A stretch of DNA of 64,000 bases from Catenovulum maritimum (GTDB lineage Bacteria; Pseudomonadota; Gammaproteobacteria; Enterobacterales; Alteromonadaceae), in NCBI RefSeq assembly GCF_001050375.1, contig NZ_KQ130484.1, forward strand, positions 62,001-126,000, in the 5' to 3' direction. Both the position numbers and the translations under genes were made by a program. Of the stretch, positions 53,723 through 62,200 are shown piece by piece. Each line of letters begins with the position of its first letter. The stretch's first letter is position 1. The notes under the pieces are model-generated. The model was not told where the DNA came from, ran no database searches, and saw only the letters and a program-made list of their open reading frames with translations.

Positions 53723-56494
53723 ATGTTTAATAAACGACCTCTGGCTATTGCTTTAAGTGCGACTCTATTTGCAGCAGTGGCAATAGCTGAAACTTCATCA
53801 GAATATTACGAAAATGCCCTTCAATTTCATCACAAAGGTGAAAGCAAAGCCGCGGTTATCGAACTTAAAAACGCATTGCAGCAGGATTATAATAATGTCT
53901 CTGCCCGAATCTTGTTAGGAAAAATATATTTAGCTAATGGTGAAGCGGAAGCAGCTGTGAAAGAGTTTAGTTTGGTTAAAGCTTCTAGGGTTGATTTAAG
54001 TTTATTTGCGATTGAGTATGGTAACGCTTTGCTATCTGTCGCAGATTACACGAGAATAATTAAAGAGATTAAACCAACTCGACAGGATGAACAGCTGGAC
54101 GCAAGTATCTATGTATTAAGAGGGAATGCCTACCAGAAATTAGGTAAAAAAACGCTTTCTAAAGATGCATTTGAACAAGCTAAAAAGTTGGTTCCCTTTC
54201 ATGAAGGCGCTATTTTAAGTGAGATTAGCTTACTTATGGACATGCAGCAATTTGATAAGGCTCAATCTGAATTAGAAGCTATATTGCTAGATTCTCCAAA
54301 CAATGCTCAAGCATGGTTTTTATTAGCTGAAATATCTAAAATAAAGGGTGATCTAAAAGTAGCAATTGCCAAATATATTAAAGCAATTCAACTCAATCCC
54401 AAACACCAAATAGCAAGACATACTTTGATTGAGATTTATTTACAACAATCAGAACTAAATTTAGCTTTCGAACAAGTTAATCAATTGAAGCAGATCTGGC
54501 CGAACGACCCTTTAAATGATTATTATCAAGCAATATTACTTTTAAGACAAAATAAAAATGCTGAAGCGCATAGTATATTGGCTGAATTAAGTGACAAAAT
54601 ATCAGCTTTGGACTCAAAGCAAGTTGCTTTAAATCACCAACTCAGCATGATAAATGCAATTAGTTACTTTTTACTCGGCCAGTCAGAAAATGCAAGAAGT
54701 TATATAAACCAATTGTTGCTTAAAAATCCATATAGCCTTGATTTAGCGTTAATGATGGCTCAAATCGAGTTAGATGACGGCGATTATTATGCGGCTCAAT
54801 CATTGTTAGATAAATGGCAAGCCAATCAAGTGAAGAATATTCGATACTATCAGGTAATGGGGAGTGCATTAGCTAAACAGAAACAATACCTTCGAGCTGA
54901 AACTATACTTAATCGAGGCCTTTCGCTATACCCTAACGATGTAGTTTTAAATCGTTTACTTGCTGTTACTTATGCTCATCAAGGGAAACAGGAGCAAGCT
55001 ATTCAGAAGCTAAAAAAACTTCAATCGGCAGGCGGAGTTGAGTTACTTCTGGGTTATATTTATTTAGAAGAAGGAATGAAGCAAGAAGCTTTGGCTTTAG
55101 CAAGACGCTTAATTGATACTAACCAAGAGGTTAGCGTTTCTGTAAAAAATTTTTACGCAGCGTGTCTAATGAGCAACTCTTTTATCCAAGAAGCTAAAAG
55201 AGAATTTGAGCAAATTTTACAGAAAGAGCCTGGTTACAAACCAGCAGCTATCAACCTAGCCCGAATCTATGTGTTAACCAAAGATACGAACTCAGCAAAA
55301 GAATTGTTAGAGACTTTAATTGAGTTGAATGGGTTTGACTATTCAGCCAATGAACTCTTAGTTGAAATTCATTTGAACGAAGGTTCTTATTTTAAAGCGA
55401 ATCAAAGACTGGAAGAGGCATTAACAAAGTCTTCTGGTGACGATATTTCGATTTTAAAACGTCTAATAAATACGAATTTAATCTCGAATAATTTTGATGC
55501 TGTTGAAAAGTACACAGAACTTTTAAATGAGAAGTCACCTCTAAACGCTTTCGTCATCGAAGCTAGAATTAAAATTGATATAGATTCTGGTAACTTAAAC
55601 TCGGCTAGAAGAGGGGCTGGAGTGTTGTATGGTTTAAGCTTAAATAACCCTGAAAAGTTATCTAGAGTATTAGAGTATCAAGTTTTTATTGAGGATTTAG
55701 AAGGGGCAGAGAAAACTCTAAATCGATTGGTTTTTTTAAAGGCAGAACCAGCACAATATGCTGATTCGCAGATACAGTACTTGTTGCGTAAAGCGGGTAG
55801 TCGAGCAGCATTGAAAGAGTTACATAAAAAAGGAAACTTGCTAACTGATATGCACAGGCTGGAATTGGAGAAAAGTATTAACTTACACTCCGGAAACTTT
55901 TCAACCGCATTGAGTTTAGTGGAATCTCAAATAAAGAAAAAGAATACAGATCTATTATCGAAACAAAAGATAAGCTTATTAAGAAAGTTAGGGCAATATA
56001 ACCAAGCGTTAGATTATGTTACTGCTATTATACAAAATAACCCTAAAAAGATGGATTACCAGAGTATAAAGGCCGATATCTTATTGGAAATAGGAAGAAA
56101 TAAAGATGCTGTTTCTATTCTTCAGCGCCTACTTGTCAATGATCCTACGAACCCAAGATTGTTGAATAATCTTGCTTCTTCATTGGCTGAAATAGATCCG
56201 AACCAAGCTCTGGTGTATATTGAAAGAGCTAAATTATCCAATGAGTCTGCAATATTGTTAGACACATTTGGCTGGGTACTTGCTAATCTAGGTAAGTATG
56301 AGGATGCTCTTATTCAACTGAGAGCTGCTTATTTAAAGGCTCCAAGGCAAGCTGATGTTAATTATCATCTAGCATTTGTGCTCAATAAATTAAATCGTGT
56401 AAATGAGGCAAAAAGTTATTTAAGTAAAGCTAGTCAGTACAACCCTTCAGAAGGTTTAAAGACTAAAATTTCAGCATTGGCTGGAAGCATCTAG
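53723..56494 (+). CDS. prsT: XrtA/PEP-CTERM system TPR-repeat protein PrsT
   Basis: This exported protein is built almost entirely of TPR repeats. A signal peptide (MFNKRPLAIALSATLFAAVAIA) is followed by about 20 helical pairs with the usual W/L-G-Y-A-F-A-P pattern, for example WFLLAEISKIKGDLKVAIAK. The length (about 920 residues) and the TPR layout match PrsT, which accompanies exosortase XrtA and exopolysaccharide loci. The ATG at 53723 is used; a TTG at 53714 is possible. A PEP-CTERM protein is encoded opposite across a shared terminator, which supports the call. The exosortase itself is not in the window. Confidence 0.87.
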   Translation: MFNKRPLAIALSATLFAAVAIAETSSEYYENALQFHHKGESKAAVIELKNALQQDYNNVSARILLGKIYLANGEAEAAVKEFSLVKASRVDLSLFAIEYGNALLSVADYTRIIKEIKPTRQDEQLDASIYVLRGNAYQKLGKKTLSKDAFEQAKKLVPFHEGAILSEISLLMDMQQFDKAQSELEAILLDSPNNAQAWFLLAEISKIKGDLKVAIAKYIKAIQLNPKHQIARHTLIEIYLQQSELNLAFEQVNQLKQIWPNDPLNDYYQAILLLRQNKNAEAHSILAELSDKISALDSKQVALNHQLSMINAISYFLLGQSENARSYINQLLLKNPYSLDLALMMAQIELDDGDYYAAQSLLDKWQANQVKNIRYYQVMGSALAKQKQYLRAETILNRGLSLYPNDVVLNRLLAVTYAHQGKQEQAIQKLKKLQSAGGVELLLGYIYLEEGMKQEALALARRLIDTNQEVSVSVKNFYAACLMSNSFIQEAKREFEQILQKEPGYKPAAINLARIYVLTKDTNSAKELLETLIELNGFDYSANELLVEIHLNEGSYFKANQRLEEALTKSSGDDISILKRLINTNLISNNFDAVEKYTELLNEKSPLNAFVIEARIKIDIDSGNLNSARRGAGVLYGLSLNNPEKLSRVLEYQVFIEDLEGAEKTLNRLVFLKAEPAQYADSQIQYLLRKAGSRAALKELHKKGNLLTDMHRLELEKSINLHSGNFSTALSLVESQIKKKNTDLLSKQKISLLRKLGQYNQALDYVTAIIQNNPKKMDYQSIKADILLEIGRNKDAVSILQRLLVNDPTNPRLLNNLASSLAEIDPNQALVYIERAKLSNESAILLDTFGWVLANLGKYEDALIQLRAAYLKAPRQADVNYHLAFVLNKLNRVNEAKSYLSKASQYNPSEGLKTKISALAGSI

Positions 56495-56596
56495 TTGTTT
56501 AATGTTTTTGAAACAAATCTTGTATAAGGTTTGATAATGAGCAAAATTAATATATGTAAATTATCAAGCAAGTGTATAACCTAGAGTTCAAAACAA

Positions 56597-56623
56597 AAAA
56601 ACCGATGAGTACATCGGTTTTTA
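56597..56623. terminator. bidirectional terminator between prsT and the PEP-CTERM gene
   Basis: ACCGATG (56601-56607) and CATCGGT (56612-56618) form a stem flanked by A-rich sequence on the left and T-rich on the right, so a T-run follows in both directions. Confidence 0.85.
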
Positions 56624-56648
56624 TTTACAAAATAACTTTACAAAGATA

Positions 56649-57461
56649 TTAGATGAGAGACTTTCGTCTATAAGCGATTAAGCCTAAGCCCATAATTAAT
56701 ACTAAAATAGTATGAGGCTCAGAAACTTGAGTCGCAATCTTACTTAGTTTTAGATCACTAAAAGCACCTGAACCACCTAAATAAATTGCAATTCTATTTG
56801 CAGCGTATTGGGTTAAGTCAATTGCACCCCAGTTATTATTCCCCATTTCTGGAACTGTAAATACTTTACTTGTATTGGCGTCATCATTGTAAGCAGTAAT
56901 GAAAGTCGGCTTCTCTTCAATATCAAAGAAATTGATTGACTCTAGAGTAACTAAGCTATTAAATGCAATAAATACTTGGCCTCCAGGTTGACTACCTTCA
57001 TCATCGACGTCTGTACAATATTCTGAGCCACATGTTCCTGTGCTACCGTCTTCTTGAATGATTAGGATATTATCTCTTTCGCCACTAGCATTGTACTGGT
57101 TAGCAGAACCAGTTTGATAGTGATTAAACGCTGCTTTTAAATCGCTGTCGTGAGAGGTTGCTTCACCAGCTATATCTGCCCCAGTGTTGAAAGCAACCGC
57201 TATATCATCATCGCTATTTGGATTTTCTACAGTTATTGTAGCACCAACGCCCACATTAACTACTTGGCCAGATACTTCATCAAAAACATAACCTGATGAG
57301 TACTCGTCATCAATAATTTGTCCTGATTTAATATATTGTTCATTGCCTGAGTTATCGTAGTATTTGTCGAAATCCATAGTCCATTCCCAAGCAGAAGCTT
57401 GGAAACTCAAGCCCAAAATTGCAGAAGCAAGAAAGCTTTTTGAAATTTTCTTAAGCATCAT
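56649..57461 (-). CDS. PEP-CTERM sorting-domain protein
   Basis: This exported protein has a signal peptide (MMLKKISKSFLASAILGLSFQASA) and a C-terminal sorting signal: VSEPHT, a hydrophobic helix (ILVLIMGLGLIAY) and the basic tail RRKSLI. This is a PEP-CTERM domain with SEP in place of PEP, used by exosortase for processing at the membrane. The body is acidic, rich in Asn, Asp and Ser, with few Cys (GTCGSEYCTD, probably disulfide-linked). Function is unknown. A GTG codon opens the frame 30 bases upstream, but AGGAAGAG directly before the ATG pair fixes the start at 57461 or 57458. Confidence 0.85.
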   Translation of the reverse strand: MMLKKISKSFLASAILGLSFQASAWEWTMDFDKYYDNSGNEQYIKSGQIIDDEYSSGYVFDEVSGQVVNVGVGATITVENPNSDDDIAVAFNTGADIAGEATSHDSDLKAAFNHYQTGSANQYNASGERDNILIIQEDGSTGTCGSEYCTDVDDEGSQPGGQVFIAFNSLVTLESINFFDIEEKPTFITAYNDDANTSKVFTVPEMGNNNWGAIDLTQYAANRIAIYLGGSGAFSDLKLSKIATQVSEPHTILVLIMGLGLIAYRRKSLI

Positions 57462-57716
57462 TATTCTCTTCCTAAAATTTCCTGATTGCACTAAGGCTCA
57501 GGATATCTAATTAAAATTTTTTCTAATTAACAATAAGCAAAAAACGATCCATTTTTAATTTTGTCTTTAAAATCAAATTATTGCTTCATTTCTTTGCTTG
57601 TTGAATTCTCTGGTGTTAAGGATCCTGACACTTAGCTATGGTTTAGTTGCTAAGGAAAGCCAGTTCTGTAAACTGCAATTAGATTTAAAAAGCTAATTAT
57701 ATCAATAGAGGTATGA

Positions 57717-58523
57717 ATGAGAAAAGTATCATTATTAGGTGCAGGTTGGTTGGGGCTAGCATTAGCAACTCAGCTTAAACGAGAGTTTTACACTGTGAGT
57801 GTTAGTAAAACGTCTCAATTAGGGGTTAATAATTGTAAAAATATGGGGTTATCTACATATTTGCTTGACCTAGATGCATTGAACGATGATGAGCGAGTTA
57901 ATGATTTTTTTCACTGTGATATTCTCATTGTTACCATCCCACCTCAATTTCGGCAGCAGAAAGGCCATTTATATTTAACTCGATGGCAAAAAATAATCAA
58001 AATAGCGAATTTATTAGGTGTAAAAAAACTTGTCATGACAAGCTCTACTGCTGTTTACCCCGAGCATATTTCAGTTGCCTATGAAGGTGATGCCAGCCGA
58101 CATAATGATAAAGCTGAAATTTTATTGGATGCTGAGGAGCACCTGAGAAAAGAATTTAAAGGTGATTGGTTAATTTGTCGTTTAGGGGGCTTGTTTAATG
58201 AAGAGCGTCATCCTAGTCGTTTTATCGCTAAGATGAAAAGTGTCAGTAAATCTGCGCCCGCAAATATGCTGCATCAAACGGATGCGGTTGAGGCAATTCA
58301 GCATTTAATAAGCTTTGAAAGCAAAGATAGCTGGAATCAAATTTATAATATTGTTAGTCCTCAGCGGATAACTAAATTAGATTTCTATCAAGCTGCGGCA
58401 AATACTAAAAATATGGTGTTTAACAACACAATAAGCGATCTTACAGGTAAGCAGGTCAAATCTGACAAATTAATTGCGGCTGGGTATTCATTTGTTTTTA
58501 ATTGTGCTGCGGATGCTTTATAG
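57717..58523 (+). CDS. NAD(P)-binding protein, YeeZ-like (SDR fold)
   Basis: This 268-residue protein has an N-terminal Rossmann motif LGAGWLGLALATQL, the same opening as YeeZ-type proteins. The short-chain dehydrogenase-like active site appears as TSSTAVYP (Ser and Tyr of the catalytic triad) and the RLGGLFNEERHPSRF segment is characteristic of the group. The substrate is unknown; related proteins act on nucleotide sugars or modify lipid carriers. No signal peptide is present. AGAGG lies five bases before the ATG at 57717. The next gene follows 44 bases downstream. Confidence 0.8.
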   Translation: MRKVSLLGAGWLGLALATQLKREFYTVSVSKTSQLGVNNCKNMGLSTYLLDLDALNDDERVNDFFHCDILIVTIPPQFRQQKGHLYLTRWQKIIKIANLLGVKKLVMTSSTAVYPEHISVAYEGDASRHNDKAEILLDAEEHLRKEFKGDWLICRLGGLFNEERHPSRFIAKMKSVSKSAPANMLHQTDAVEAIQHLISFESKDSWNQIYNIVSPQRITKLDFYQAAANTKNMVFNNTISDLTGKQVKSDKLIAAGYSFVFNCAADAL

Positions 58524-58567
58524 TTTGTTTTTGATAAAAAGGTTGTGGACCTTATTTAAGGAATTCG

Positions 58568-59080
58568 ATGAAATTAATTAAATCATTCGTGTGCACTGTT
58601 ACTTGCTTAGTCTTACTTTCTTGCGCTTCGAAAAAGCCAGGTGAAGTTATTTGGGTAACAGAGCAATTCGTAAAAGTAAGTGTGAGTGATGGTGTAAATA
58701 GTTTGTTTGAAGACGAGTATCCTTGTACTGGTGAATATAAATTAAGGTATGGTTCGGAATTAACGGATTCATCTAAAGCCTATCAAAACTATTTTGCTAA
58801 GTTTGTTTCGGGTTCAATCAATATTTCCGCTCACCTAGATAACAAGCAGCAGTGTTTTGCTCGCATTAATGCTAATGCTGAGTTATTTGAAAGCGTGACA
58901 AAAACTAGCATAGTGAATGGCGCGCCAAGTTATCAGGGAAATTATATTCAGTCTTATGCTATGACGCCTATTTCGCTTGAACCGGAACAACAAAAGCGCA
59001 GTAACATGCTCGCTTCTTCTTTTATTGTTTTTGCGTCTGTCATTGAAAAAGAAGTCGAAAAAGTCGTTGTTAGAGAGTAA
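58568..59080 (+). CDS. lipoprotein of unknown function
   Basis: This 170-residue predicted lipoprotein has the signal peptide MKLIKSFVCTVTCLVLLSC ending in the lipobox LLSC (Cys 19). Two later Cys (EYPCTGEY, KQQCFARI) may form a disulfide. The rest is beta-strand-rich and polar. I do not recognise a family. GAATTCG with GGAATT lies 8 bases upstream as a weak ribosome binding site. It lies between a NAD-binding protein and a large GH30 lipoprotein, but nothing ties it to either. Confidence 0.72.
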   Translation: MKLIKSFVCTVTCLVLLSCASKKPGEVIWVTEQFVKVSVSDGVNSLFEDEYPCTGEYKLRYGSELTDSSKAYQNYFAKFVSGSINISAHLDNKQQCFARINANAELFESVTKTSIVNGAPSYQGNYIQSYAMTPISLEPEQQKRSNMLASSFIVFASVIEKEVEKVVVRE

Positions 59081-59286
59081 GCGAAGCTTTAATGTCTGAA
59101 TAGGCTATTTTATTAACCATGCAGAAGGTTATGGATAGCCAGCTCGGCTTTAGTCTAAATTTTGCTTTATCTGCTCTATTCCCACGGCAGTAAACAAAGA
59201 TAAACGGATCCTAAGTCAATTTTGGCACTAAGCTTGACTAGAATAAAACTAATCATTGCATTTTTTCGTTTTAGTTGGAGTTTCGT

Positions 59287-62200
59287 GTGGTTCGACTCTT
59301 TGCTCTCTTTATTATTCTCTTTAGCCTAGCGGCCTGTGGTGGTGGCGATAGTACTGCTAATACCGGAGAACCTAGTGATCCTGATACTGGCAAGATCACG
59401 CCGGTATTAAACTCTAATTTAAATTTTGATGGCAATTTATTGCCTGATATCTGTCAGTTCGAACAAAACCAGCTGTTTAATTTTTCAGAATGTAGCTTAG
59501 AATTTTCTATTTCACTGACTCAAGGCAGTGTACAAGACGCGAGTTTTGTTGGACAATTTTCGACTAATTCGGGTAATACTTGGCAGAACCTAACGACAAC
59601 AGCAGCGCAAACTTTTACGCTAGATATTAGCAGTATTGAGCTAGATTCGGTTGCGGTTAGAGCAAGTATGATTTTTGAGGGGCAGGCTAGTTTCACCGAT
59701 AGCTTAGAGTTTAGTCTTAAGAATTATGAACTGAACATGCTGAACCCTGGCGATTTCGCGCAAGATCAAGCTTTGTATATTTCTGATTCGGGTTTAGGCA
59801 TTAGCTTGCCTAGTTGTAGTAATAATTTAGGCTTATCTAATCTAGTTAAGATTTACAAAAATGGCTTACTGTTATCAGAGCAAAATTCAGGTGCTGTCGT
59901 TAATATTATTAATAATGGCATTTATAAAGAAGGCGATATTTTATCTGCGAGTTGTAAAGGGGTAAATAATCAAAATAATCTAAGTGCACCGGGCAATATT
60001 AAAGTTACCTTTAACCCTAACACCTCAGCTAATTTAGCGCCTATTGCTGTATTTAATAATTTACCGACAGGTACTTTGTATCACTTATCTAAAATACGTG
60101 ATTTTCAGCTTATCTCATTTTGTGTCACAGCAATCGATCCAGAAAAAGAAGCTTTAACTTACCAATTTAGTGCCGAGATCGCGGGGGTAAGCACTCCAAT
60201 AGCTTCTCAATTAAATTGTGCGGAGTTAGATACAAGTAATTTGGGTAACCAAACGGTTACCTTGATTGCCGATGTTTCTGATGGCGAAAATACAGTCCGC
60301 GCTAGGCGAGAGCTTGGCATGATTCATCAAGATAATTTGTCAGTTGCTCAAGCAGAAAATTCAACTTGTATTATTGGTAGTGGTGAGCAAAATATTAGTA
60401 TTTCAGTTGCTCGAGATACAGAATTTGATAGCTATCAAGTTAGTGCAATCAATACAGCTGATTTATCTGTACTAAAAGAGTTTGGACAAGTCACAACGGC
60501 TAACTTGAGTTTGCCATGCGACCAAATAGGCCAACTCAATTATAAGCTAGTCACGACAAGTAGGACACAAACGATTGAGAGTATTAGCTATAGCCATTCG
60601 GTCACTGAAATACCCAATCAAGCTCCAAGTATTGAACTGACAATAGCGCAAACACCTTTAGCTAATTTGAGGTATAGAGATAATATTGTTTTAGACATTT
60701 GCGCAAATGCACAAGATGTTGATGGAGATCAGCCAGAATTTGTAACTCAAGCTGATTGGCTTGCAGGTGCAGCTCCGGCTTATTATGTTGAATATCAGTG
60801 GGATAATAACACTAAAGAGTTTTTAACCTTTACCAATGATTGCGCGCAAATTGACACTAAAGGGCGTGGCGGACAGCAGCTAAGGCTATATTCAGATGTT
60901 CGTGACGTATTTACCAATGTCAGTCAGGTAACGGATCTAGGCTTTATACATGCAGATACAATTCAATTTGCGACTACGCTTGATGGCAACTGTACCGAAG
61001 GCGATCCTGCGTTAACTTATACTGTTTCTATTAGTCCAGATACAGAAGGAGATGAGCACTATATTCAGGTACTGGATGCGACCACAAACCAGTTGATTGC
61101 GGGTGGTGATCTAGGCTCTGTGACTACAGCTAATTTTAACCTTGCCTGCGACCAAATTGGTCAAACTCAATTTAGGCTTAAAAATGAAAGTCGTGGTTTG
61201 ACTGTATTTTCTAGAAGCTTTAATCACAATGTCACGCCTGCACCTAATTTACCTCCCAAAGTAGAGTACAGTTTAACTGGGACTCAAATTAATTTAACTG
61301 ATGGTGACTTCCCATTATTTAGAGATAAGCAATTACTTGAGATTTGTTTTACGGTATCCGATCCTGAAGGCGAAGCTGTTAATTTAACGGGGCGTTATCA
61401 ATTTGAACAACAAAGTCCTGTAGATTTTGTTTTAGATTCTAATTTATGTAGCCAAATTGATTTGGTTAATAAAGGCAACCAAGGCTTATCTATTGATATG
61501 CAGGCATCCGATGGTGAAACCACTCAAGCTTTGGTGCAAAAAATTGCAGATATAGACCAAGATCAAATCCAAATCGCTCAAACTAGCTCGAATCAATGTT
61601 TACAAGGGAGTGGCAGTTTAGAGTATTTAGTCACAACCGCAGATGATCCTGAAGGTGATGACAGTGATTTAACCGTCGTTTTCATTAATAGTTTAACCCC
61701 AGAGCGAAGTTTAGGCCTAACTTCTGGTCAATCCGCATTTAGTTTATCTTGTCAAAATTTAGGTTCTGAAAGCTTTTATATAAAAAACGAAAGTAGAGGT
61801 TTAACGACATTTTCACTTGTGTATCAGCACCAAGTTGTCGCACCAGATAATAACCCTCCCACTGTGAGTTTTGAGTTAACCGATCCAGTTAGATACACAG
61901 ATTTGATTCGTGATAATCAAAGTTTTAATGTCTGTTTAACCGCGAGTGATTTAGATGGGGATAACTTATCTTCTAGTATTGAAATTCAATTCGATAATGA
62001 AGCAACTCAAACACTTGCATTAAATAATAGTTGTGGGGTTATCAATACGGATAATCAAGGCGGGAAAATATTAACTGTCACAGCGACGACGTCAGATGGA
62101 GAAGACACGGCAACAGCAACAGGTACCTATAGCATTCATCAAGATACAGTGCAGCTCGCATATAGTCAAAATCAAAATTGTCGAATTGGCGATGCCGACA

